From the NCBI GenBank assembly GCA_018268545.1, contig JAFDWI010000208.1, positions 1 through 11,348 on the forward strand: a stretch of 11,348 nucleotides of DNA, written 5' to 3'. The notes under the pieces are model-generated. The model was not told where the DNA came from, searched no databases, and saw only the letters and a list, made by a program, of their open reading frames with translations. This document shows positions 1 to 6,818 of this stretch, one piece after another. The number at the start of each line of letters is the position of its first letter. Position 1 is the first letter of the stretch. This DNA is from Actinomycetota bacterium (GTDB taxonomy: Bacteria; Actinomycetota; Acidimicrobiia; Acidimicrobiales; Iamiaceae). The translations under genes and the position numbers were made by a program.

Positions 1-707
1 AATCGGGGATCACCGGCGTCCCCGAGATCTCCGAAGCCCAAGAGGCCGAACGGGTCGTCCCCCTCGTGGAAGCGGTGATCGCCGAGCGCCCCGACACCGT
101 CATCTCGGTCGACACGTACCGGCCGGCGGTGACCGCAGCGGTGATCGACGCGGGCGCGGCGATCATCAACGACGTCTCCGGGCTCTCGTACCCCGAACTC
201 GTCGGGCTGTGCGCCGCGGCGGGTTGTGGGCTCGTGGTCATGCACACGCGGGTCGCGCCCAAACACAAGCTGCTCGACCCGGACCTCTACGACGACGTGA
301 CCGGCGACGTCGTCGACATGCTCACCGAGAAGACCGACACCGCGATCGCGGGCGGGCTCGAACGCGAAGCCGTCATCGTCGATCCGGGGATCGACTACGC
401 CAAGACCCCGTACCAGTCCGTCGAGGTCCTCCGCCATCGTGAGCGGATCGAAGCGATCGGCCGACCCATCCTGTGGGCGTTGTCGCGCAAGGACTTCGTC
501 GGTGCGATCACGGGCCGACGACCGGCGGACCGTCTGCCGGGCACCCTCGCCGCGATCGGTTTCATCGGGGTCACACCGGGCGCGATCTTCCGCGTCCACG
601 ACGTCGCCGAGGCCGTCGCGTTCCTCCGCGTCCAACGGGCACTCACCAACGGGGACCTCCTCGACCCGACCAGCCACCTCGACCTCGACAAGCGACGGGA
701 ACGATGA
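1..707 (+). CDS. folP: Dihydropteroate synthase family protein, 3' part (5' end outside window)
   Basis: Dihydropteroate synthase joins p-aminobenzoate to a pterin pyrophosphate in cytoplasmic folate synthesis. The reading frame is open from base 3, so the N-terminal part, including the pterin-loop motif, is missing. Visible family motifs in order are SVDTYRP, IINDVSG, VVMHTR, VDPGIDYAKT, SRKDFVG and FRVHDV, covering the TIM-barrel strands that hold pterin and pABA. The Asp of SVDT, the Asn of IND, the Lys of SRK and the Arg/His of RVHD are all present. Two departures from the classic family are MHTRVAPK where most have MHMRGTP, and a Ser (KTPYQS) where many have Asn after KTxxx. The stop overlaps the gpgS start by 4 bases (ATGA). 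In mycobacteria the folP copy beside gpgS is the paralogue folP2, reported to lack synthase activity. The retained SRK lysine here leaves activity plausible, so family assignment is firm and activity less so. Confidence 0.9.
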   Translation, partial: SGITGVPEISEAQEAERVVPLVEAVIAERPDTVISVDTYRPAVTAAVIDAGAAIINDVSGLSYPELVGLCAAAGCGLVVMHTRVAPKHKLLDPDLYDDVTGDVVDMLTEKTDTAIAGGLEREAVIVDPGIDYAKTPYQSVEVLRHRERIEAIGRPILWALSRKDFVGAITGRRPADRLPGTLAAIGFIGVTPGAIFRVHDVAEAVAFLRVQRALTNGDLLDPTSHLDLDKRRER

Positions 708-1597
708 CGATCACCCCGGTCGAGACGATCGACGCGGCCGCCCTCGCAGCGGCAAAAGGGACCACGACCGTCACGGTCTGTCTGCCCGCGCACAACGAGG
801 CCGCCACGGTCGGACGGATCATCGACGCGATCCGCGCCGAGTTGGTCGTCGGGGTCCCCCTCGTCGACGCCATCGTCGTACTCGACGACGCATCGACCGA
901 CGCGACCGCGCAGGTCGCCCGCGAGGCCGGCGCAACGGTGCACTCCAGCGCCCGGGTGCTCGCACCGGCGGGTTCACGACGCGGCAAGGGCGAAGCGATG
1001 TGGAAGTCGCTCGCCGCGGTCGACACCGACCTGATCGTCTGGGTCGACGCCGACATCGTCGACTTCGACACCGGTTTCGTCACCCGACTCGTCGGGCCCC
1101 TGATCGACGATCCGAACTGCGTGTTCGTCAAAGGCCACTACGACCGCCCGGTCGGCGCCGACGGACTCCCCGGCGGTCGGGTCACCGAACTGGTGGCGCG
1201 CCCCGCGCTGTCGCTGTACCACCCGCACCTGACAGTGTTCCCCCAGCCTCTGTCGGGCGAGATCGCGGCACGCCGGTCCGCGTTGGTCGACCTGCCGTTC
1301 GCCTCGGGCTACGGCGTCGACATCGGCCTGCTCATCGATGTGGTCGACCGTTACGGGCTCGACCACGTCGCCCGCGCCGACCTGGGCGTCCGGGTCCACC
1401 GGAACCGCCCACTCGCCCAGCTCGCCCCGCAGGCGTTCGAGGTGCTCCACACGATCCTGCGCCGTGCCGGTGTGCCCACCCCGTCCCATCCCACACTGCT
1501 CGACAGCGATGGCGACCCCGTACCGACCATGATCGACGATCGCCCCGCCCTGGACACCCTGCCCCCGGAGTGGTTCTCGAACCGGACGCCCCGGTGA
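704..1597 (+). CDS. gpgS: Glucosyl-3-phosphoglycerate synthase (GT81 family)
   Basis: This enzyme transfers glucose from a nucleotide sugar (UDP- or ADP-glucose) to 3-phosphoglycerate, giving glucosyl-3-phosphoglycerate, the precursor of glucosylglycerate and of methylglucose lipopolysaccharides. The 297-residue GT-A protein shows VCLPAHNE (25-32) and LDDAST (60-65) in the nucleotide-sugar fold, GKGEAMW (94-100), the metal-binding DxD as VDADI (114-118), GGRVTELVARP (157-167), PLSGE (182-186) and YGVDIGLLID (203-212). HRN (232-234) supplies the histidine expected to complete the metal site. It is slightly shorter than the mycobacterial protein of about 324 residues. The ATG at 704 is chosen because it overlaps the preceding stop codon as ATGA and places the first strand at a normal distance; such overlap suggests translational coupling. 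The neighbouring folP-type gene matches the mycobacterial order (Rv1207-Rv1208), which supports the call. Confidence 0.93.
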   Translation: MTITPVETIDAAALAAAKGTTTVTVCLPAHNEAATVGRIIDAIRAELVVGVPLVDAIVVLDDASTDATAQVAREAGATVHSSARVLAPAGSRRGKGEAMWKSLAAVDTDLIVWVDADIVDFDTGFVTRLVGPLIDDPNCVFVKGHYDRPVGADGLPGGRVTELVARPALSLYHPHLTVFPQPLSGEIAARRSALVDLPFASGYGVDIGLLIDVVDRYGLDHVARADLGVRVHRNRPLAQLAPQAFEVLHTILRRAGVPTPSHPTLLDSDGDPVPTMIDDRPALDTLPPEWFSNRTPR

Positions 1598-1620
1598 CCA
1601 CCGGGCCCGGCCCCGCCGGG
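1590..1620 (+). terminator. Tandem GC hairpins after gpgS, possible terminator
   Basis: Two perfect stems sit back to back at the end of gpgS. The first is CCCGGT/ACCGGG (1590-1605) with loop GACC and covers the stop codon. The second is CCCGG/CCGGG (1606-1620) with a five-base loop. Only two T residues follow, so this would be a U-poor hairpin terminator of the kind often proposed in GC-rich actinobacteria. It could be chance in such GC-rich DNA, but it lies where the transcription unit should end. Confidence 0.4.
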
Positions 1621-1662
1621 TTGGATGCATGCGACGGTCGTTCATATTCGTGACGACGGGCA

Positions 1663-1668
1663 TAGTGT
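1663..1668 (+). promoter_or_regulatory. Possible -10 box for the ferredoxin reductase operon
   Basis: TAGTGT fits the actinobacterial TANNNT -10 pattern. It lies after the gpgS hairpins and about 40 bases before the GTG start at 1706, leaving a short leader that includes the AGGA ribosome site. No convincing -35 hexamer is seen, so the call rests on position and one weak motif. Confidence 0.25.
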
Positions 1669-1693
1669 GGGGGCTCCGAGTCGCCGACCCGCT

Positions 1694-1697
1694 AGGA
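1694..1697 (+). promoter_or_regulatory. Ribosome binding site deciding the GTG start of the ferredoxin reductase
   Basis: AGGA lies 8 bases before GTG at 1706. This favours the GTG over the in-frame ATG at 1625, which has no comparable site and would add 27 residues without family similarity. Confidence 0.6.
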
Positions 1698-1705
1698 CCG
1701 AAACC

Positions 1706-2698
1706 GTGGCGCTTCCCGATCACATCGACACGTCGCTGCGCTTCGCCGACGCCCGCTCGTCGCTCACCGAATGGGGCCCGCAGCTCGCCGACGAGTACTA
1801 CAACGCGACGATCAGTTACTTCGACCGGTTGACCGACGAAGTGTGGATCTTCGGCGTGAAGCCCGACGACGGCCCGGTTTCGTTCGTGCCCGGCACCTAT
1901 GCGTCGTTGGGCCTCGGCTACTGGGAACCACGCTGCGACGATGCGCTCGAAGCCGACATCGACGACAAGTGGGCCAAGCTCGTCCGCCGGTCCTATTCGG
2001 TTTCGACACCGATGTTCACCAGCGACGACTGGGCGACCGTCGACCACGGCATCGACGACCTCGCCCGCTGCGACGACCTCGACGACATCGAGATCTACGC
2101 GGTCCTCGTCCGACCCGAAGACGACTTCGTCCCCGGGCTCACCCCTCGCCTCGCCTGCAAGGACGTCGGCGACCGGCTGTTCATGGGCCGCAAGATGGCC
2201 GGCCGTTACACCGCCGCCGACATCACCGACCCGACCACGCCGCTGGTGTTCCTGTCGACGGGCACCGGCGAGGCACCCAACATCGCGATGACGATCGAGC
2301 TGCTGCGGAAAGGCCACACCGGTCCGATCGTCTCGGTGGTCACCGCACGCCACTGGTCCGACCTCGTGTACGTCGACAAGAACCGGGCGCTCGAGCGGCG
2401 CTTCGCCAACTACACGTACCTGCCGATCCCGACCCGGGAACCCGACGTGGAAAAACGCTACATCCAGGACGTCGTCCGGACCGACTTCACCCCCGACAAA
2501 CTCGGGCTCGAACTCGACCCGGCGAACGTCCACGTCTTCGTCTGCGGGAACCCCGACATGATCGGATTGCCCGACGAATCCGGTGAGACCCCCGTGTACC
2601 CCGAGAAGACCGGTATCGTCGAAATGCTCGTCGAACGTGGCTTCAAACTCGACAAACGACGCGACCCGGGCAACATCCACTTCGAAGAATTCTGGTAG
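1706..2698 (+). CDS. Ferredoxin-NADP reductase, Fpr type
   Basis: This cytoplasmic flavoprotein should pass electrons between NADP(H) and ferredoxin or flavodoxin through FAD. The FAD-binding signature RSYSVS is at 95-100, preceded by the PGTYASLGL strand (62-70). The NADP-binding glycine motif GTGEAP is at 186-191, and CGNP (280-283) follows in the nucleotide-binding half. The protein ends in an aromatic residue (HFEEFW), as bacterial Fpr proteins do, where the terminal aromatic ring stacks on the flavin. At 330 residues it is longer than E. coli Fpr (248), with about 30 extra N-terminal residues and longer acidic loops around 72-92 and 105-130. No iron-sulfur cysteine cluster is visible, so a fused ferredoxin is unlikely. 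The GTG start is chosen for its ribosome site. It is followed after 21 bases by the amidohydrolase gene. No ferredoxin gene is in view; the P450 at the window end could be an eventual electron acceptor, but that is speculation. Confidence 0.85.
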   Translation: MALPDHIDTSLRFADARSSLTEWGPQLADEYYNATISYFDRLTDEVWIFGVKPDDGPVSFVPGTYASLGLGYWEPRCDDALEADIDDKWAKLVRRSYSVSTPMFTSDDWATVDHGIDDLARCDDLDDIEIYAVLVRPEDDFVPGLTPRLACKDVGDRLFMGRKMAGRYTAADITDPTTPLVFLSTGTGEAPNIAMTIELLRKGHTGPIVSVVTARHWSDLVYVDKNRALERRFANYTYLPIPTREPDVEKRYIQDVVRTDFTPDKLGLELDPANVHVFVCGNPDMIGLPDESGETPVYPEKTGIVEMLVERGFKLDKRRDPGNIHFEEFW

Positions 2699-2710
2699 GC
2701 CGACGATCCC

Positions 2711-2716
2711 GGAGGA
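2711..2716 (+). promoter_or_regulatory. Shine-Dalgarno site of the amidohydrolase gene
   Basis: GGAGGA is a strong match to the anti-Shine-Dalgarno sequence, placed 3 bases before the ATG at 2720. It is in the 21-base gap after the ferredoxin reductase stop, supporting co-transcription with separate initiation. Confidence 0.7.
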
Positions 2717-2719
2717 CCG

Positions 2720-3922
2720 ATGTCCGACGACCGCTACACCCTCATCTCAGCCGACACGCACGCCGGTGGCAGCCACGCCCAGTACCGGGAATTCCTCGAA
2801 GCGAAGTACCTGGACGACTTCGACGCATGGCGTGGCAAGTACCGCAACCCGTTCAACGATCTGGGTGATCAGCGCCGCCTCCGCAACTGGGACGACGACA
2901 TGCGGAACTCCCAGCAGGACGCCGACGGTGTGTCCGGCGAGGTGATCTTCCCCAACACCGTGCCACCGTTCTTCCCCACCTTCGTGTTGTTCGCGCCACC
3001 GGCGAAACCCAAGGATTACGAACATCGCCTCGCCGGGATCCGGGCCCACAACCGCTGGCTCGTCGACTTCTGCGAACGGTTCCCCGCACGGCGCGCCGGC
3101 ATCGGCCAGATCTTCATCAACGACATCGACGACGCGATCACCGACGTGCAGTGGATCGCCGAGCACGGCCTCCGGGGAGGTGTGCTCCTGCCGAACGTCT
3201 CCCCCGACATCGACTGGATCGCACCGATCTTCGACCGCTCCTACGACCGGCTCTGGGCGGTGTGCCAGGACCTGGACGTCCCCGTGAACATCCACGGCGG
3301 CACCGGTTTTCCCAGCTACGGCCGGGACCCCGCGGCGATGCTCTACATGTTGTCCGAGGTTTCGTACTTTTCGCGGCGCCCGCTGATCCTGATGCTCCTT
3401 GCGGGCGTGTTCGAACGATTCCCGCGCCTCAAGGTGGTCCTCACCGAACAGGGCACGGGTTGGGTGCCCGGCGTGCTGGCCAACCTCGATGCGACGATCA
3501 CGAGCATCCGCGACAACGGTGCGATCGGCGAACTGCGCTTCGCCGATGACGTCGTACTGCCGAAGACCGCGACCGAGTACTTCGCGACGAACGTGTGGTT
3601 CGGGGCGAGCTTCCCGCGTCGGTCAGACGTGGAGGCGATCCGTTCGACGCTCGGGATCGACCATCTGATGTGGGGCAGCGACTACCCCCACGACGAAGGC
3701 ACCTACCCGTTCACCGCCGAATCGTTGCGCCAGGTCTTCCACGATTGGAATCCCGACGATGTCCGCCGGGTGACGGCCACGAACTGCGCAGCGCTCTACG
3801 GGTTCGACGTGGCCGCCCTCGACGAGCACGCGGCGACCTTCGGGCCGCGCATCGCCGATGTCGCACGACCGTTGACCGAACTGCCCGACGGCGCGAACGA
3901 AGCACTGCTCGCGAACGTGTGA
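2720..3922 (+). CDS. Amidohydrolase family protein (Amidohydro_2, metal-dependent hydrolase/decarboxylase)
   Basis: A 400-residue TIM-barrel enzyme of the amidohydrolase superfamily, Amidohydro_2 branch, whose known members include aminocarboxymuconate-semialdehyde decarboxylase and other nonoxidative decarboxylases or hydrolases acting on ring-derived acids. Sequence signs are SADTHAG (10-16), where D12 and H14 stand for the first metal-binding pair; VNIHGG (189-194) with H192; GVFERFPRLKVVLTEQG (229-245) with E243; and WGSDYPH (318-324) with D321 as the probable catalytic or metal-binding Asp. The C-terminal helix VTATNCAALYGF is usual for the family. The second metal-ligand position has Thr between Asp and His where many members have Ser or Thr-His-x-His, so a single-metal site is likely. 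Substrate cannot be told from sequence. The strong GGAGGA site fixes the ATG. Its last codons overlap the possible GTG start of the next gene, suggesting a shared operon. Confidence 0.88.
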   Translation: MSDDRYTLISADTHAGGSHAQYREFLEAKYLDDFDAWRGKYRNPFNDLGDQRRLRNWDDDMRNSQQDADGVSGEVIFPNTVPPFFPTFVLFAPPAKPKDYEHRLAGIRAHNRWLVDFCERFPARRAGIGQIFINDIDDAITDVQWIAEHGLRGGVLLPNVSPDIDWIAPIFDRSYDRLWAVCQDLDVPVNIHGGTGFPSYGRDPAAMLYMLSEVSYFSRRPLILMLLAGVFERFPRLKVVLTEQGTGWVPGVLANLDATITSIRDNGAIGELRFADDVVLPKTATEYFATNVWFGASFPRRSDVEAIRSTLGIDHLMWGSDYPHDEGTYPFTAESLRQVFHDWNPDDVRRVTATNCAALYGFDVAALDEHAATFGPRIADVARPLTELPDGANEALLANV

Positions 3923-3930
3923 GCCCGACG

Positions 3931-4755
3931 ATGGCGACCGCGACCCAGTCCGAAGCCTGCACCCGGTTCCTCGAACTGCACCGCCCCGGCGACCCGTTGT
4001 TGCTCCCCAATCCGTGGGACATCGGTTCGGCTCGGCTCTTCGAGTCGCTCGGATTCGCCGCCCTCGCGACGACCAGTTCGGGCTTCGCGGCATCGCTGGG
4101 CCGCCTGGACGGTCGGGTCGACCGGGACGAAGCGCTCGCGCATTGCGCCGCGATGGTCACCGCGACCGACGTCCCCATCTCCGCCGACCTCGAACACGGT
4201 TTCGCCGACGACCTCGACGGTGTCGCCGAGACGTTCCGACGTGCGGTCGCCACAGGCCTCGCGGGTGCATCCATCGAGGACTTCACCGGTGACCGCGACC
4301 GGGGCATGTATCCGATCGACCTCGCCGCCGAACGTGTCGCCGCCGCGGCAGAAGCCGCGCACGCCGGCCCGGCACACCTGGTGCTCACCGCCCGCGCCGA
4401 CAACGGCTTCCACGGGATCGACGATCTCGCCGACACGATCACGCGGCTGCAGCGGTTCCAGGAAGCCGGGGCCGACGTGCTCTATGCGCCCGCGCTCGCA
4501 GACATCGCTGCCGTGCGAACGGTCGTGGCCGAGGTCGACCTGCCCGTGAACGTGCTCGTCTCTCCGGGCATGCCGTCGGTCGCGGAACTCGCCGAGGCCG
4601 GTGTCGCCCGGATCTCGATCGGCGGCGCGTTCGCGTACGCCGCGTACGGCACGGCGGTCGCCGCCGCGTCCGAACTGCTGCTGCGGGGGACCTTCGGTTT
4701 CCGTCAGGGATCCGGCGAAGGTCGCGCCGCGGTGCTGCGAGCCATGGAATCCTGA
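3931..4755 (+). CDS. Isocitrate lyase/PEP mutase superfamily protein
   Basis: A 274-residue alpha/beta-barrel protein of the PEP mutase/isocitrate lyase superfamily, whose members make or break C-C or P-C bonds next to a carboxylate using Mg2+. Visible are LLPNPWD (24-30), TTSSGFAASLG (47-57), the metal region ISADLEHGF (83-91), SIEDFTGD (114-121) with the conserved Glu-Asp, LTARAD (152-157) with the substrate Arg, and the late strand ISIGGAFAY (228-236). The KKCGH catalytic cysteine motif of isocitrate and methylisocitrate lyases is absent, so it belongs to the broad class often named carboxyvinyl-carboxyphosphonate phosphorylmutase-like, of uncertain reaction. No phosphonate genes are nearby. 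Start: ATG 3931 gives the usual N-terminus. An in-frame GTG at 3919 overlaps the amidohydrolase stop as GTGA and would add four residues; neither has a clear ribosome site. Its 3' end overlaps convergent nagA by 52 bases. Confidence 0.85.
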   Translation: MATATQSEACTRFLELHRPGDPLLLPNPWDIGSARLFESLGFAALATTSSGFAASLGRLDGRVDRDEALAHCAAMVTATDVPISADLEHGFADDLDGVAETFRRAVATGLAGASIEDFTGDRDRGMYPIDLAAERVAAAAEAAHAGPAHLVLTARADNGFHGIDDLADTITRLQRFQEAGADVLYAPALADIAAVRTVVAEVDLPVNVLVSPGMPSVAELAEAGVARISIGGAFAYAAYGTAVAAASELLLRGTFGFRQGSGEGRAAVLRAMES

Positions 4756-5864
4756 ACAAGCACACCCTCGGCCACCACGGCGTCGAGCGCCCACGCTTCG
4801 TCGAACAGCATCAGGTCGGCACGCCTGCCCGGGGCGATCACGCCGCGATCATCCAGCCCGATGAGCGCGGCGGGGTTCGTCGAGGCGGCGCGGGCGATGA
4901 CCAAAGGATCAACTCCCCACCGGGCGGCGTTCGCGACCGCGCCCGCCATGGTCAAGGTGCTGCCGGCCAACGCCCCCGACCGGTCGAGCCGCACCACACC
5001 GTCGGCCACGGTCACCGACTGGCCACCCAGGTCGTAGGCGCCCGGCGCAGCGCCGGCCGCGGCGACCGCGTCGGTGCACAAGGTGACCCGATGCGGGCCT
5101 TTGGCAGCGACCGCCAGACGCACCGTGTCGGGATGCAGATGATGCCCGTCGGCGATCAGCTCGCACGTCACACCCGGGTCGACGAGACACGCACCGAAGG
5201 GCCCCGGGGACCGGTGGTGGAACGGGGCCATGCCGTTGCCGAGATGGGTGGTCGATGTTGCACCGGCTGCGATCGCCGCGTGCACCTGCTCGGCGGTTGC
5301 GTCGGTGTGCCCGACGGCGACGACCACGCCTGCATCGGCGAACAGTGGGATCACCTCCATCACACCGGGGCGTTCGGGTGCGACGGTGACGACCCGCAGG
5401 TGTCCGCCCGCGGCCTCGAGCAACGCCGCTGCAAGCTCCGGCGATGCGTCGATCATCGTGTCCGGGTCGATCGCACCGCAACGGACCGCCGACAGGAACG
5501 GCCCCTCCAGATGGATCCCGGCTGCCAACCCGTCGTCCACCCATGCGGCGATCCGCCGGAGGCGCCGATCCAACGCCTCGATCGGTGCGGACACCACACT
5601 GATCAGGGAGGTGGTCGTCCCGTGTCGGCGGTGGAACGCGAGCGCGCACGCGACATCGGCCCGGTCCGGCGATTCGAGATCGGCGCCACCCCCGCCGTGG
5701 CAATGCAGGTCGACCGCGCCGGGAAGCAGCCATGGCGTGTGCACATCGGCAGGTCCCGGGCCGGTCGCCACCGCGACGATCCGGTCGCCCTCGACGGTGA
5801 CGCGAGCGTCGGTGGTCACCGCGTCGGGTCCGACGAGTCGGTCGGCCGCGATCGTCAACGACAT
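4704..5864 (-). CDS. nagA: N-acetylglucosamine-6-phosphate deacetylase
   Basis: NagA removes acetate from GlcNAc-6-phosphate to give glucosamine-6-phosphate, the committed step in reuse of chitin or peptidoglycan amino sugar. The 386-residue length matches E. coli NagA (382). Motifs are HCHGGGG (54-60), HLEGPFL (118-124) with metal ligand E120, VGHTDA (185-190) with H186, THLGNGM (206-212) with H207, LIADGHHLHP (236-245), and CTDA (263-266) with catalytic D265. LAGSTLTM (299-306) and the C-terminal beta-sandwich strand IAPGRRADLMLFD are typical. The ATG at 5864 lies 10 bases inside the upstream ROK gene, so translation is probably coupled. No glucosamine-6-phosphate deaminase (nagB) or sugar transporter gene is in the window. 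The stop lies inside the last 52 bases of the opposite gene. Confidence 0.95.
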   Translation of the reverse strand: MSLTIAADRLVGPDAVTTDARVTVEGDRIVAVATGPGPADVHTPWLLPGAVDLHCHGGGGADLESPDRADVACALAFHRRHGTTTSLISVVSAPIEALDRRLRRIAAWVDDGLAAGIHLEGPFLSAVRCGAIDPDTMIDASPELAAALLEAAGGHLRVVTVAPERPGVMEVIPLFADAGVVVAVGHTDATAEQVHAAIAAGATSTTHLGNGMAPFHHRSPGPFGACLVDPGVTCELIADGHHLHPDTVRLAVAAKGPHRVTLCTDAVAAAGAAPGAYDLGGQSVTVADGVVRLDRSGALAGSTLTMAGAVANAARWGVDPLVIARAASTNPAALIGLDDRGVIAPGRRADLMLFDEAWALDAVVAEGVLVQDSMARSTAARPSPDP

Positions 5865-6769
5865 CGGTCGGCACCGAAATGGGCGTCGAGGAGCGCGTCG
5901 AATGCTTCGACCGGTCGACCCAGTTTGCGCCAACCGGCGAACGCGGCACCGACCCAGCCCGCATCCGCTCCGAAAGCCGCTCGCCGGACCGCGGGTACTG
6001 CGCGGGGCGCGAGCCGCCGCGCCACGCCCGCGGCGAGCGGCACGATCAGGTCGTCGCCCGCATCGGACAACCCGCCACCGACGACGACGATCTGTGGGGC
6101 GAACAGCAGCGTGGCCCACTCGAGGGCATCGGCGAGCGCATCGACGGCGTCGTCCCAGATCCGTCGGGCGACGGCGTCGGAACCGATCGCGCCGTGCACC
6201 TCGGCAGCTTCGATCCGACGGCCCGTTGCCTCCTCGTAACGTCGGGCGATCGCCTCGCCGGACGCGAACGCGTCGAGCACGCCACCTTGGCCCGGCCCCG
6301 AGCGGATCCGGGTCGCGCCGATGTCGCCGGCCCCGACGTGATCGGCGACGACCACACCCGACTGTGCCCCGGCGGCGACGATGCTCGCACCGGCCGACAC
6401 GTACAGCATCGTGCCCTCGCCGACGCCCGCACCGAGGTTCGACTCGGCGAGTGCGCCCACACGGGCCGCGTGTCGGACGAGCACCTCGCAGCCGGTGGCC
6501 GCGGCCACCTCGGATCCGACGGCGACGTCGTGCCACGGCAACGTCGGCGAGTACTGCACGGCGCCGTGGAATTCGTCGACCTGGCCGGGGACGGCCACGA
6601 CGACGATCTCCGGAGACGTTCCCGCGCACGCGTCGGCGACGATCTCGGCGAGGCGCGAGGCGCTCCACGGTTCGGCCTCGGTCGAGGTTGCGACGCGCTG
6701 CACCACGACCCGGTCGGGTTCCACCAGCGCGGTGGCCACCCGATGACTTCCGACGTCGACCGCGAGCAC
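5855..6769 (-). CDS. ROK-family protein with degenerate active site
   Basis: A 304-residue protein with the actin-like ROK fold: a start DVGSHR (5-10), PGQVDEFHG (61-69), ALAES (106-110), GDIGATRI (148-155), DAFASGEAIARRY (166-178) and VVVGGGLSD (228-236). ROK proteins beside nagA are usually glucokinase or GlcNAc kinases. Here the key sites differ. The catalytic Asp of the NDANAAALxE motif is replaced (HAARVGALAE, 100-109); the first phosphate loop GGTK reads GSHR; the second loop GTGIGGG reads GASIVAA (127-133); and the zinc motif CxCGxxGC is absent (GPGQGG, 158-163). There is no N-terminal helix-turn-helix. It overlaps nagA by 10 bases. It may therefore be an inactive kinase, a sugar sensor or a structural partner; true kinase activity seems doubtful. 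The GTG start is the most upstream start codon in frame; no clear ribosome site is seen. Confidence 0.75.
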   Translation of the reverse strand: MLAVDVGSHRVATALVEPDRVVVQRVATSTEAEPWSASRLAEIVADACAGTSPEIVVVAVPGQVDEFHGAVQYSPTLPWHDVAVGSEVAAATGCEVLVRHAARVGALAESNLGAGVGEGTMLYVSAGASIVAAGAQSGVVVADHVGAGDIGATRIRSGPGQGGVLDAFASGEAIARRYEEATGRRIEAAEVHGAIGSDAVARRIWDDAVDALADALEWATLLFAPQIVVVGGGLSDAGDDLIVPLAAGVARRLAPRAVPAVRRAAFGADAGWVGAAFAGWRKLGRPVEAFDALLDAHFGADRCR

Positions 6770-6818
6770 GACGCGCGAGTCTGCCAGGCTCGATGGTCAT
6801 GATGCGCGGTACGGTCCG
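6770..6818. promoter_or_regulatory. Divergent promoter region between the ROK-nagA operon and the unknown gene
   Basis: Only 49 bases separate the two divergent start codons, so both promoters must lie here or inside coding sequence. On the minus strand TGGCAGACT (6786-6778) resembles an extended -10 box 8 bases before the ROK GTG. On the plus strand TACGGT (6810-6815) fits TANNNT but lies only 3 bases before ATG 6819, which is closer than usual. Neither has a clear -35. The region is a sound location, but the exact elements are uncertain. Confidence 0.35.

Noticed and set aside
1625..1705. Earlier ATG start for the ferredoxin reductase
   Set aside because: The added residues show no family similarity and the ATG lacks a ribosome site, while GTG 1706 has AGGA at good spacing.
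974..2680. Long open frame on the minus strand (568 codons) opposite gpgS and the ferredoxin reductase
   Set aside because: Its product is a low-complexity run of Val, Gly, Asp and Arg with no family motifs, as expected from the complement of GC-rich codons; both plus-strand genes have clear domains.
3931..4755. Annotation as methylisocitrate lyase (prpB) or isocitrate lyase
   Set aside because: The KKCGH catalytic cysteine motif is absent and no methylcitrate or glyoxylate genes are adjacent.
5855..6769. Straight annotation as GlcNAc kinase or glucokinase
   Set aside because: The catalytic Asp, both phosphate loops and the zinc motif are missing, so a kinase name would overstate the evidence.
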